Positions 28,379 to 39,399 of a stretch of 64,000 nucleotides of DNA are shown piece by piece. Numbering within the stretch: the stretch's first letter is position 1; each line of letters opens with the position of its first letter. The translations under genes were made by a program, and so were the position numbers. The DNA lies in contig JAJQJQ010000008.1 of NCBI GenBank assembly GCA_028622995.1, forward strand, positions 5,642,001-5,706,000, written 5' to 3'. The stretch comes from Panagrolaimus kolymaensis (Eukaryota; Nematoda; Chromadorea; Rhabditida; Panagrolaimidae). The notes below the pieces were generated by a model. The model ran no database searches. It worked only from the letters and a program-made list of their open reading frames with translations, and had not been told where the DNA came from.

Positions 28379-29624
28379 AAATAATTTTTTTTGAATATAA
28401 TTTTTTCTTGTAATTCATTTTTTCTTTCTGTATTATATTTGAGAGAAAACTTTAAACATACCTATTTTTTAATGATGGTAAAATTGTACCTTTTAGCCTG
28501 CTTTTTTTTTTATTGTTATTGTTGTAAAGTTTATAAGTTTTCATCAATTTTCTCTTCATTCTTTTTAATTTTGCTATACTTTCATCACGTCGGAATAATA
28601 GAATATCATAAATGTTTCTTATTTTTTTCTTTTACTTTTTAAATACAAGTTTCAAAAGCATCAAATCCAGGAAATAAGCAAACGTTTAGTGCCATTTTTT
28701 TAAACATAAGATCAAGTAAAAATAATTGAAATAGGCCTTTCGATTGTAACGAGCGTTTTCATGGTTTTTCGTTGGATTCTTTGATTTGAAGCTTATGAAT
28801 TTCACAGTTATTTCCAATAAACAAAAAAGAATAATGAAAAGCAGTTTTTTAAAATAAATATTTCTCATTGAAGATAATTCCCCAAATCATAATTACATAT
28901 ATTTTTTCACTTTAAACATTTGATTGTTTGGAAAATTTTGCCATCAAAAATTCAGCCAAGATGAAACTTCCAACTGAAACTCAAAAAGAAATGAGTGAAT
29001 CAACACATCCAAGCTACAACAGCCTCAAATTAATTTTGTTGAAATTTTAATGCAACAGAAAAGTGAACAAAGAGAAATATTTGAAGAACAACTTGATACA
29101 TTAGTTAAACGAGAAGAAATGGAAAAAACGCAGCTCAAAACCTCCAAATTCACTGACTTCATTATATCATAAACAACTAGTTCAAATAAGGACGACATTG
29201 AAGTCGCGTGCACGAAAGTATGTATGAAAAGCCCAACCATTTTTCATCTCCATGCAGCGAGAAGATAAAGCATGTGATTGAGAAATGTAAAGGGTTTGGT
29301 TTTTTTACGATGACATGAATTACAATTGTAGAGCATTGCAGTTGTTACTTTTCTGTTTTTCGTTATGAAAGAAAAGTTGTTAAAGTTGGGCGTATTTATT
29401 ATTAACTCCTTCATGTTTGAGTCTTTCTTTGATCCATCTGGCTACCAAATGAGAGGGTCTGAATCTACTTTTTGTATTTTATTTTCTAATTTTTGGTTTT
29501 TAAATATGCAAATTATTTTCGTTCGCTTTTTCGCTTATACATCACTTTAAGCTTCTTAAAGTCCATCAACTTCTATTCTTTGGATTGCTTCCTGCTCAAT
29601 CTCTTAAATTTTTGTTTGATAAAA
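28379..29624. other. Intergenic DNA with a possible decayed Gln/Glu-rich coding scrap
   Basis: Mostly AT-rich noncoding. Between about 28990 and 29172 on the + strand a 60-codon open stretch without useful start reads FVEILMQQKSEQREIF and onward, a charged helix-forming segment, ending in TAA. Such segments occur at the N-terminus of retroelement Gag proteins in nematodes, but no zinc knuckle, protease or reverse transcriptase lies nearby, so the assignment is only a guess. Confidence 0.25.
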
Positions 29625-31765
29625 ATGAACAACAATCAAGGTAGCTTTCCTTCAATAAATTTTTCTCTCTTTTTAAAGAAATATTTTTAGTTCCAAGCTT
29701 TGGTGGCCATCCATCTGTGGCTTCATTAAACAACAAGAGCCTGGGTGAATATGCTCGTGAATGGAAAAGAATCCGAAGCATGAAATATCAATGTAATTTT
29801 GTTTCATATGATCCAATCGTTTTTCGGTGAGTGGGATATTTTTCTTTAATAAAAATATTTACTGTCTAAAAAAATTTCTAGTACCTGCTGCAATTCTTCC
29901 AAGCTTCCTCCAGCATGCTTTTATTGGTTCATTACAAAACAAGTCAATTGGTGCTTATGCTCGTGAACGGAAAAAAATTAAATTGATGAAATACGATTGC
30001 TCTTTCGTCCCATATGATTCCGTCGTATTTCGGTGAGTGAGGACAAAGGATCACTTGGAACTAAAGCTTTTATATGAAATAGAGAAATCCCGGGTTAAAG
30101 ATGCAACTCAACGAATGTTAAAAACAAAACGCAAGAAAGCAATTGGTGAAGATGACGTCGAAGCACATTGTAATTACCAAGCAATGAAAAAATTACTGCA
30201 TTTCTTTAACCCATACCCTTTCATTAATAAATCAAGCATTACAATTTCTTCTATTTTTATTAAAGCTTTAGTTACCAAGACCCTATTATTAACATTATAT
30301 AATACATATTAAAAATACATTTGTTTGCAGATACAATAACGTTCAAATCATTGTAAAAACTCGTGCTCATTTATCAAATGGCAATATTATTCATGCAAAC
30401 ATCGTCAAAATGCCATACACTCGTCGAAATGTCTTGGCTGTTCAAGGACCAAAGGATGAAACAACATCGAATTTTTGGTTGATGGTTTTAGAAAAAGAAG
30501 TTCGTTGCATCGTTATGATGTGCAAAGTAACTGAAGATGGAAAAGCTAAATGTACCGAATATTGGCCAACCAAAAAATCTGCCAAGTATGGAAACATCAT
30601 CGTAAAGCTAATTTATACTTCTCACAAAAACTGGTGCCTAAACTTGTTGATCATGCTGTTGTTAAAAGAGAATTGAAAGTTACAAATGAGTAAGTTTTAC
30701 TCACGAACCATCTGAGCTTTTTTAATTGGAAATTTTTTTTAGCATTACTAAAACATCTTAAAAAGTTTTTCATCTTCAATATCTTCACTGGGAGGATCAT
30801 AAAGCTCCAGCAAGTTTTTCAATCATTTTGGATATCATCAACACATCAAAAAAACTTGCTGGTGAAATTAATTTACTTGTTCATTGTAGCGATGGGTTTG
30901 ATACTTCCATTTTTCTTCCTCATTAAATTTAAAATTTTTTACAGAATTGGTCGAACTGGAACTATTGTTGGCGCTATGTATGCTGAAGAGCAAATTAAAG
31001 CTGGAACATTTGTAAATATGGAAAAGGTAGGCTCTAATTATTTTTTTCATTCTCTTTGGCCCTTCCAAACCCAGCGCTGTATCAATTTAAATTATGCAAA
31101 TTTTATAAAGTTTTTGCAAAAAAAAATTCATTTTTCAAAAAGCAAATTCGACAGCGGTCATTTGCTTTTGCTATAAAAAAATGTAAGCCAATAAAAAAAC
31201 CAAAAGTTGTGTAACTTTACCACACCGACAAAATTAAAAAAAAAATACAACACAGCTCCATTTCAAAAAGAACTGTAATTTTGAAATCATTTTAGTTTAA
31301 AAAAATTTATTATAAAAAAAACTTTCTCTCTTTAACATAAGAGGTGCTATTTTGAACAAAAAAGAAACATTTAAAAATTCACTCTTCCTTTTTAAAAGTA
31401 TAAATCCAAAATGAAGCCATCAATATTTTTTAAAATGTTATGATGAAAAAGAAGGAATTATTATAATAAAAAGGATATGTTTCCAGAATTATCAATTTAA
31501 ATGCCCTAAAATTCCTGCCCCCGCAATCGACCCTTAACATACTGGAAATTTATTTTATTTATTTTTTATTTTTTAGACCTTGATTAGCTTGCGTCATATG
31601 CGACATGGCTTCATCCAAGAATTTATGCAGTATCTTTTCCTTCATGTTTTATTCATCCACAAGTTAATTAAAGACTCAATTGATGCTGACAAAGAAGCAC
31701 TTCGTGCAATTAAAAATCAATTATTAGCTCATCTTGAAAAAGTTAAAAATGGTCACGCTAAATAA
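29625..31765 (+). pseudogene. Protein tyrosine phosphatase gene, broken, with duplicated first coding exon
   Basis: Spliced pieces: 29625-29640, 29691-29826 or 29882-30032, 30331-30689, 30743-30895, 30945-31026, 31577-31765. The product is a classical PTP domain. The signature is intact across a splice junction (HCSDGIGRTG, nucleophile Cys and binding Arg present), but the WPD loop reads HWEDHKAP, with Pro and Gly replaced and Asp kept. Two disablements are seen. A one-base frame change near 30605-30615 separates KYGNIIVK from the continuation ANLYFSQKLVPK. An in-frame TAA at 30759-30761 lies just before KVFHLQYLHW. The two alternative exons encode related sequence (NKSLGEYAREW and NKSIGAYARER) with the same entry and exit phase. 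An extra open stretch at 30050-30190 in the next intron is unexplained. The gene is probably dead, unless the breaks are assembly errors. Confidence 0.75.
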
Positions 31766-32204
31766 TTTTTTTTCTTGCTGGTGATGATATGGATGGTAGA
31801 TGTGTGGATTGGATTGAAAGGTGTTTTGGTTTTGAATAGCCTATATTATAATTAAATATTTTTGATTCAAATAAAATTTCTAATTTAACATAAACCTAAT
31901 GACTAGCTTTTTATTTCCATAGTTTGCAATCAATGAAAATCAAAATTACTCAAATAGTAGTAACTTTACAAAAGGCAAGGCGAATCTTCATAACATCACT
32001 TATTTTTAAAGAAAGGAGACTCATAAATATGATGGCCATATATTTCCTTTGGTGTTCACCCATATATGTGTTTTGATTATAAACGACTTTGATCGAATAA
32101 CACGCCTTTTAATTAAAAAAATTATTGTTTGATATTTCCCGGTATAAATGAAACAAAAAATTTAACAAAAATAAAACTTTATTTTTACAACCACAAAAAC
32201 GAAC
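31766..32204. other. Intergenic DNA
   Basis: AT-rich DNA after the broken PTP gene. No coding stretch is visible. AATAAA-like signals occur shortly after the stop (for example near 31870). Confidence 0.45.
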
Positions 32205-32570
32205 ATAACAAAAATAATAAATATTCCAACACGGTTATTTCGCCGACTTTGTTTCACAAAAAATGAAACCAAATCGGTTCACCTGGATAACTTTAAAAAA
32301 AAATAAAACTAAAAAACAACCTTCTTCAACGCTCTACAGCAGTTGAGTTTTAAAGCTGTGGTCCACAAAGAAAATGGTAAGGTTGTTTAGTTGTAAATAA
32401 AATATGTTGAAGCTTTAACTTTAAAAAAGTTATCCATGCATCAAGATTACTCGCCAAAACGATAAAAGCAGGATCTAGTTTGAATTCATTTTACAACATC
32501 ATAAGCTTCGAAATGATTAGAAAATGTCGTTGAGAGTTAAAGTTTGAAAACAAATATCAAATAAAGTTCA
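32205..32570 (+). repeat. Dispersed repeat, copy A
   Basis: This segment shares an ordered series of short blocks with the segment at 39010-39330, in the same orientation: CATAACAAAA, then TTTCGCCG, a CGG...CACCTGGAT-like block, CTTC...CGCTCT.CAGC.G.TGAGTTT, and TTTGAATTCATTT. Divergence is high and the core is about 150 bp. It has no coding capacity. It could be an old non-autonomous element or a remnant of a larger duplication; no terminal inverted repeats were found. Confidence 0.5.
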
Positions 32571-32753
32571 ACCATAATTAAGCATAAAAACACGAAGAAA
32601 AGTTTTTTGTATTTTTGAAAACGATCAATTCTTTTCTTGGATGCTTGTGGAATAAAATAGTTATAATTCTAATAATCTTGTTGCTGCGTCGCAAAAATTC
32701 AGCTTGCCAATCTTCAACCTTAAAATGTGGAAGAAAATTGAAAATTATTAACC

Positions 32754-33800
32754 ACCGAAGCTCCACAACCAGCAGGATCAAATTTTCCTCCAAAACAAAT
32801 TAAATTTTTAAAATCAAAAGCTGTAGAAAATCATAAAGTTGGCCGAAAAGTTACACAATTTAATGAAGCAAAGATTGTCAATAAAGAAACTGTTGTTAAC
32901 GACCATGAAGTTAAGAAAATAAGTAATAAAATTGTTGCAGATGAAATTCGTTCATCTTGTTGGATTCTTGTTAAATCAGACACTACTCGTTATCCATGTC
33001 TTCCAGATTTAACTGCTGGAACAATTTTTTTTTGTATGCGATGTTTTTGTTAATGCAGAAAAAAAATACGTGGCAAGCTTGTGCACACGAAAAATTTCAT
33101 CTTTAAAAATAGCTAAAAATTATTTGCGAAAACATTTTTTAATAAATTCGTGGGAGGCTATAATCGAGTTAGTCGCTCATGGTAAAATTGGCTTAACGCT
33201 CATTTTAAACTTTAGAGAAAAAACCACTTGATTATTCACCAAAAAAAACAACAAGAATAACGTGAAGTTTGAGAATTTAGATTTAACGTTAGATAACAGC
33301 TTTGATGCTCAAAGCAGTAGCAAAATTGACATGAAAGTTGGTCGATGAATTAAAAAAATGTGATTAATGGCCGCATTACTTCAAGATAAATCTTTGACGC
33401 CATGTGAAAAAAAAGGTTTTTAATTTGAAACCAATCATTAAGCGACATCAGTTGCTGCAGCCTTTGGTTTCCACAAAACTTTAATAATCAAAGGATAAAT
33501 ATGATGGAATGCCTAGAAAATAAAAGCATTAGTTAGTTAATTATAAAAAAAAGTATGAAGAAATTTTTTCCAAACCACTTGAAAAAAATGGAATAACCGT
33601 ATGTTGTATTTTCATTGGTTCGTCATTGTTATTTGTTAGGACAGCTTAATGAAAGTTGGTCGGCAATTAGTATACAAGGTTGACCATTCTCGTCATTCAC
33701 CTGGACAGTGATTTCCAATAAAAGATACACATTTAAAAAAACAATTAATTGATAAAGTTGATCAACTGTCATCAAAACATCATAAAAATATCAATATTTT
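32754..33800 (+). pseudogene. Decayed coding sequence, unidentified
   Basis: From 32754 an open stretch of about 100 codons has protein-like composition (KIVADEIRSSCWILVKSD and onward). It then loses frame at a run of nine T near 33027. The likely continuation in another frame (YVASLCTRKISSLKIAKNY) runs to about 33235, and further frame-broken pieces follow (DLTLDNSFDAQSSSKIDMK near 33280, MKVGRQLVYKVDHSRHSPGQ then TGA near 33650-33712). KVGR recurs three times. I do not recognise the family, and no ATG or intact frame remains. Confidence 0.4.
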
Positions 33801-34319
33801 AACTTTATGCGCCAGTTTTTCTTGATAAAAATAACATTTGAACATTGTCCATATTCCATTCGGTCGATGATTATCCATTTCTTCCTTCTTTTTTCCATTG
33901 AATTGATTCAGCTTCATAAAATTCTTCAACGTTTTTCAGCTTCCATTATTTCGTTGAAAAAATAGTTGCAGCAGCATTAATAATTTTCCAAAACCAAAGT
34001 TTTGACAATCCAAAATTTATAAAAAAGTCCACTAAATTTTGCTTTAAAAATAAAGAACTTATAAATTCAAATGGCTTTGCAAAAGCTTATACAAAAGCAT
34101 GAAATTAAGGTAAAAAAATGTCAAATGTGAAAACTTTTGAAGTTACAGTGAAACTTTGATATTTCGGATAATAAAGGGTGGCATTATTTAATAAATGTGT
34201 TTTGATAACACGCTAAACGGGTGATGGTAGTATGACAAGATCATAAGAGATAAGCGAGTCAAGATTATGTACTAAAAATTGAATAATTAACACTGTCAAT
34301 AAAACAAAAAATACCTTAA

Positions 34320-36431
34320 TAAATAATCACAATTCGTACCAATGCGCATCACAACATTAGCAATTAACGTACAATTATGAGTACAAGCCATACGAATATG
34401 TAAAACAGAGAAATATGTTGCAGCAGCGGTATCAGTAATGGTTGTTGTTGAAGAATTTGAAGGAGCGTTTTAAGTCTCACATTTCGATTCGACCATAGGC
34501 AAGATGTGAAAGCCCTAGGCATATTTGGATTTTGTCATGAGCGGTATTGCTAATATATTGAACCATTTCACGGAATGCAGTATTGTCAAGACTAGCAGCC
34601 ATTACAAGACCCATGGCAGTACCAGCAGCTTCACCAACAAATGCATCATCTTGATAAAGAGTTTCATGAAGTTGGGCATAAACATCTTGATTATGGGTTC
34701 CAAGCGCGGTAACACAAAGTCCTAAACATGCACCATGACGAACAGAAGCAGTTGTAGCACCAGCAAGTTGCTTTTGAAGATAAACGATGACATTAGCACT
34801 ACCATGAATGGCGTGGATTAAACAATATGCGTAAAGAGAACCACCTTCTTTTTAACCATATTGGTCAGGTTCACCTTAGGGAAGATAAGGATCAAGCCAT
34901 TTCAAAGCATTGGATTCGTGACCATGATGAATGAGACCAAGAGTGGCAACGGCATTAAACTTATTCCAATTTGTGGTTTTGAAAATCCATTCAAGGTTAT
35001 CACTAAAAAAATAGTATAAAAGTGGTTAAATATAATAAATATCATTACCGTAAAAAGTCATCATCGGTTGTACCAATGTGCATCAAACCATTAGCAATTA
35101 CTTTACCATTATGAGTACAAGCCATACGAACAGAGTCCTTAATTAGAATAAGCATATCAGTATGGTTATTCTTGATTAAAAATTGCATACCATGTTTAAT
35201 AGTTTCTTCTCCACGTAAAATACTTTGGAGTTTATTACGGACTTCAGAACTCATTTTACCAGTATTTGCGGTTTCAGCATCTTCTGTACTTGTTGAGCTC
35301 GATTCAGAACTTCCAGGCTCATTATTGGATTTTGAGCTGGTAGCAGGTGTTGTTGAAGTTGTAGTATCAGCAGTGGTTGTTGTTGACGAACTTGATGTAG
35401 CATTTGTAGATTCAGAAGTAACAGCGCCAGTTTTCTCTGTTTCAGGCGTAAGAGCTTTTTCGATTTGTTGAATAAATTGTTGGGTAGCATTTTCATACAA
35501 ATTAAAAGGAAATTTGATAAACAAAAAGTTCACCATCTTCATTTTTCATTTTTCATTAGTCTGTTCAGAATTTCTGCAACATCACCAGGTTTTTCGAGTT
35601 TAATCAAGCATTGACACATTGAAACGAAATCGAGTTCAGAGAAGAGTCGAAGTAAAACATCGAGTACTTTGCTACGAAAGGCTCTATCCAATTGAGATCC
35701 GAAAACCTTGATGACAGTTTCGGAAAGTAAAGTTGTTGGGTCTTCAGAAGTTTTGACAGCACGTTCAATTTGATCGAGACGACAAGTATCAAGAGCAAGT
35801 CCAACAACATGACGATATTCCTGGTTTTCCATATTGAGATTGAAAATACGATTAAGAAGATCTTCAAGACGAGCATCAATTTTAGCGTTATCACGCTGTG
35901 CAACTTTGTACGTGTCAACTGCTTGTTCAATAATCTTGTTGACATACTAAAATACGAAAATTATTGATTTAAAATTTGGATTAAAAAGTGATAAAAGGAC
36001 AGACAAGTTCATCTTGTTGACGATATTCAGGATGAGCATGACGAGGGCTGAGAGAGAAAAAAGCTCTTCTGCTCCTAAGACAAGATGTAAAGCACCAGCA
36101 TAACCACCAAGACAATGAGCAACTTTTGATGAAAGCAAAGCAGCTCGACGGCGTTCAGTGAAACCAGAGTCTTCAGAAAGCTTTTCAATGGTTGAAAGAT
36201 AATCAGCAACTTCAAACCATGTTGATGTTAAAACATCCCATTCATCAAAAATCTTAATGATTAGTTCTTTTTCACGCATTGAAGCAGATTTATCACCAAG
36301 AGAAAGCATGAAAGGAACTAAAAAACATGAAAATTAAATGATGATTGTCATAGCGATATGTGTTTAAACATACCCTGATTTTGAGATCCACCTGGTTGAT
36401 TTTTCCATTGAGATAGCAAAAAAGAAGTCAT
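34320..36431 (-). pseudogene. rpn-2: 26S proteasome regulatory subunit RPN2 (PSMD1), broken and truncated copy
   Basis: RPN2 is the large PC-repeat scaffold of the proteasome base. The 5' exon starts at 36431 (MTSFLLSQWKNQPGG) and joins in phase at 36317. The order of recognisable segments matches the family: N-terminal helical region, EYRHVVGLALDTCRLDQIER, FVSMCQCLIKLEKPGDVAEI, NLYENATQQF, a Ser/Thr-rich linker, MLILIKDSVRMACTHNGKVI, GTTDDDFLR and DNLEWIFKTTNWNKFNAVAT, then PC repeats (GEAAGTAMGLVMAAS) ending at HLAYGRIEM. Breaks are frameshifts near 36055 (in a TC run), 35540 (a repeated GAAAA unit) and 35505 (an extra T), and stops at 34876-34878 and 34852-34854. The C-terminal half is missing. 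A second, diverged copy of the linker and RMACTHN segment follows at 34320-34475. As rpn-2 is essential, an intact copy must lie elsewhere. Confidence 0.85.
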
Positions 36432-36437
36432 AGTAAT

Positions 36438-37249
36438 TGCGCTAAAAATTTGACAAAAAATTAATAATCTGTTGAATAAAAAATTGCAAGAATGAATGTA
36501 GCAAAAAAACAAAAACACGAATGACGAAAGATTGAAAGAAAAATTAATTTTCATCATTTTTTTTTTCGAGGATTTTTCATTCTTGGCGGGAGTAAAAATA
36601 ATGTTTGAGAATATTTTTTAAACTTGTTTTTCAAAGTTTGCAAATGCTTTTTATTTGGAGCTCCATCATCGTTTCATAATATTTTTTTGTGTTAAAAAAT
36701 GCTGTAAATTCCCTTTTTCCGTTGAAATTTATGAATATTTACTAATTTTTAAGTTCATAATCCTCCATGTATCCCTTTTTCTAAGCTCCTTTTTTGCACA
36801 ATAAAGAATAATTGATTTTAAAATTCTGAAACCTTTCTAAATTATTTGAAATAATTTATTTTGTTTAAAAACAATGAAGATGCCTCTTGTATTACATCTG
36901 CAAATACTGTAAAGATTAAAGAGTCCTTCGAGAAGCAAGATAATTTTTTATTAAAATAGCTTCCATTATTGGCCTCATTTCACATTGATGAAAATCAAGT
37001 TTTCAATCTTTGATAAAAAATTATCTTTTCACTTTCCGAAAAAAACCGAAGATTACAAACATGAATGGTTTGGATTATAAGAAATCAAACACAATTACAA
37101 CTTCGCTGACTTTTATATTGATTAAATTCAAGCGTGATCACATTGGGATCAATGACATTTGGGATACAATCTTTTTACCATAACCAAAACCAACATATAC
37201 TTCAATCGCAAAATGATACTTTATAAACCATAATAAAAATTAGAAAACT
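36438..37249. other. Intergenic DNA
   Basis: AT-rich DNA between the 5' end of the RPN2 copy and the 3' end of the Cys-rich gene. No supported gene. A TTTATT at 37250-37255 is an AATAAA on the - strand, about 70 bases after the Cys-rich gene stop, and is a plausible polyadenylation signal for it. Confidence 0.4.
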
Positions 37250-37326
37250 TTATTTTAACATGTTTGTACAGATAATATATTTCAAATTAAAAAACTACTG
37301 CAGAGTTTTAAAATTTAATTATTTAT

Positions 37327-37983
37327 TTAACATCCACATCCGCATCCACAACTGTTTGATGATGATGATCCCAAATCAATAACGTAAGCAGTTCCATCAT
37401 TGTTGTTGTTACAACCGCACGAAGATTGTTGTTGGCAACAGCAGTTATTGTTGCTGCTGCATCCACAAGAAGATTGTTGTTGGCAGCAGCAATTATTTGA
37501 TGATGATGATGAATCAGGGAGTTGGATTATAGTAACTCCACCGCTATTATTATTGTTATTGCAACCGCATGAAGATTGTTGTTGACAACAGCAGTTGTTA
37601 TTATTGCTGCTGCTACATCCACAAGATGATTGTTGACAGCAACAATTATTGGAGGAAGATGAAGAATCAGGAAGTTGAATTATAGTAATTCCACCGCTAT
37701 TATTATTGTCGCATCCACATGAAGATTGTTGTTGGCAACAGCAATTGTTGTTGTTGCTATTATTATTGCAGCAGCAATTATTAGATGACGAAGAATCGGG
37801 AAGTTGAATAACTTGAACATTAGAATTTGAACTTCCACAGCCACAGTTAGAGTTGCTACTACATCCGCTATCACATCCACAGCCGCATCCAAGTTGGGAG
37901 AATTGCATTCCACCAAAAAGGACAGCATTGGACACTCCAAAGAATGCAATAAACAAAAAGCAAACACCAGTTTTGGAAACCAT
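37327..37983 (-). CDS. Secreted Cys/Gln/Asn/Ser-rich tandem-repeat protein (218 aa)
   Basis: A single uninterrupted coding exon. The start MVSKTGVCFLFIAFFGVSNA is a good signal peptide with likely cleavage after SNA. The mature protein opens with CGCGCDSGCSSNSNCGCG and closes with SCGCGCGC. Between them a modular repeat of about 45-50 residues occurs about three times: hydrophobic strand IIQLPDSSSSSNN, then two CCCQQQSSCGC blocks separated by Asn/Ser runs. The Cys triplets and CGC doublets are almost perfectly kept while the linker lengths vary, so selection has held the Cys pattern. There is no known domain. A disulfide-linked or metal-binding extracellular matrix, glue or cuticle component is inference. 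The ORF is intact although both neighbours are dead genes. Confidence 0.8.
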   Translation of the reverse strand: MVSKTGVCFLFIAFFGVSNAVLFGGMQFSQLGCGCGCDSGCSSNSNCGCGSSNSNVQVIQLPDSSSSNNCCCNNNSNNNNCCCQQQSSCGCDNNNSGGITIIQLPDSSSSSNNCCCQQSSCGCSSSNNNNCCCQQQSSCGCNNNNNSGGVTIIQLPDSSSSSNNCCCQQQSSCGCSSNNNCCCQQQSSCGCNNNNDGTAYVIDLGSSSSNSCGCGCGC

Positions 37984-37987
37984 TTTT

Positions 37988-38113
37988 TGTTTCTAAAATT
38001 TCAATTTTTAAACCCTTTTTTTTAACTTTCACTTCGCACGAACTTACTTTTTAGCAACTCTAAAAAACCTTGAGTGACTGTGTTTATGCTTGTTGCTGCT
38101 TTTCTTTTTATAC
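37988..38113 (-). promoter_or_regulatory. TATA box and probable 5' UTR intron of the Cys-rich gene
   Basis: On the - strand TATAAAAAG lies at 38105-38113. A GTAAGTTC donor near 38048 and a TTTTAG acceptor near 37993 could remove an intron of about 55 bases just upstream of the ATG at 37983. This arrangement would give a short leader, and is typical of strongly expressed secreted-protein genes. Confidence 0.4.
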
Positions 38114-38319
38114 CTTTTCTAACAAGAAAAAATTGTTCATGGTCATTTCTTTTTTGTTCTTGTCGCATATTCGATATATATAAAAAAGTAAGTAAACTAG
38201 TCTCGTTTGATCCTTCCGCTCTTGTAAAAGTTTCAAATCAAACAAAATTTTTGCTTTGTTCCTCTCTTGTAAATCAAAACCAAAGAAAATAAAACTAAAA
38301 GTAAACAAGTTTTGGTTGC

Positions 38320-39009
38320 ATCACTAATGTCCGAAGAAAGATGATCACTCGCTTCAAACACATTTTTACCGGACATTAAAAAAAGCTTTAACTTAATAGC
38401 TGTTGTAAGTTTAAGAGTTCTTGCTCGTTCTTACAGGAAATGAACAAATAATTTTTAATGATGATTTGCTTTGATTTTAAGAAAGCTTGTTTAAATTTTT
38501 TTTCTTGCAAAACAACTTAGTTTTTTCTCAAATTTCTCGTCTTCTTTTTGTTTCGTAAACAAAAAAAAAATAAGTAACTGTGTATGAAATTACAACTAAA
38601 ATGCTCTTTTGAACTAAATGTGATAATCATAAAATGGTTTTTTTGGAAACAAAAAGCAGTCGCAACTGATGCGTAAAAATGAAAGAAAGCATGAAAGCAG
38701 TATTGTGAAGCGTGATACCATAGTCATGACATTTTAGGGTAATCTTTATTAGTGTATCACATTTAATAATTACTAATAAAGTTGTTGAATAAATTTTTGG
38801 ATAACGTTAAATGTTGACAAGTAAATTTAATGGAGTAACAAATGATTGATTATTTATAGGTTAAAAAAATAAACTCATGCTTTTCACATTGAATGCCAAA
38901 ATACGTCACATAACATTTTTTATTTCACGTTCGCCATCATCCCAGTGTATTTTATATTTAAAGGGCCTCAGCATTTTCCAACGCAAATTCATCAATCCAA
39001 GATATTTTC
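38320..39009. other. Intergenic DNA
   Basis: AT-rich noncoding DNA upstream of the Cys-rich gene and before repeat copy B. No gene could be supported on either strand. Confidence 0.45.
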
Positions 39010-39330
39010 TTTACATAACAAAATAAAAAACACGAATAAAAAACGGCCAAGTGTTTCGCCGTTAAAAACAAGAAACGACTCAGCCGGACACTTGGATGGA
39101 AAAGGCATCTGTAACGCTCTTCAGCGGCTGAGTTTCATGTTACAGTATACGCTGTTATAATTGCTTCAGGTGTTTCCACCTTTTTCGAAATCATAAACAG
39201 CAGCATAAGCCTTTCCCACATAAACATTTCATTTCTCCATCCATTCAATTATCACTTTTTTCACCAATAAAATCACCATCCTTAGAAGAACATGCTTGTT
39301 TGAATTCATTTGACATAGTTCCCAACAAAA
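39010..39330 (+). repeat. Dispersed repeat, copy B
   Basis: Second copy of the repeat described at 32205-32570, in the same orientation. The best preserved part is 39043-39135 (TTTCGCCG, ACTCAGCCGGACACTTGGAT, CGCTCTTCAGCGGCTGAGTTT). CAGCCG and CGGCTG give it some dyad character, so it may fold as RNA. The two copies bracket the RPN2 remnant and the Cys-rich gene. Confidence 0.5.
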
Positions 39331-39399
39331 AATATGGAAGAAGAAATCGTAAAAACGTATATCTGAAAACAGAACGTGAAACATAATTAACAAAATTAA

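Noticed and set aside
28990..29172. Retrotransposon Gag gene
   Set aside because: Only a short charged helical scrap with no other retroelement domain or terminal repeats; kept as a note, not called as a mobile element.
35172..35471. 99-codon Val/Ser-rich + frame
   Set aside because: Antisense shadow of the Ser/Thr-rich linker of the RPN2 remnant.
37400..37585. Leu/Gln-rich + frame
   Set aside because: Antisense shadow of the Cys/Gln repeat gene.
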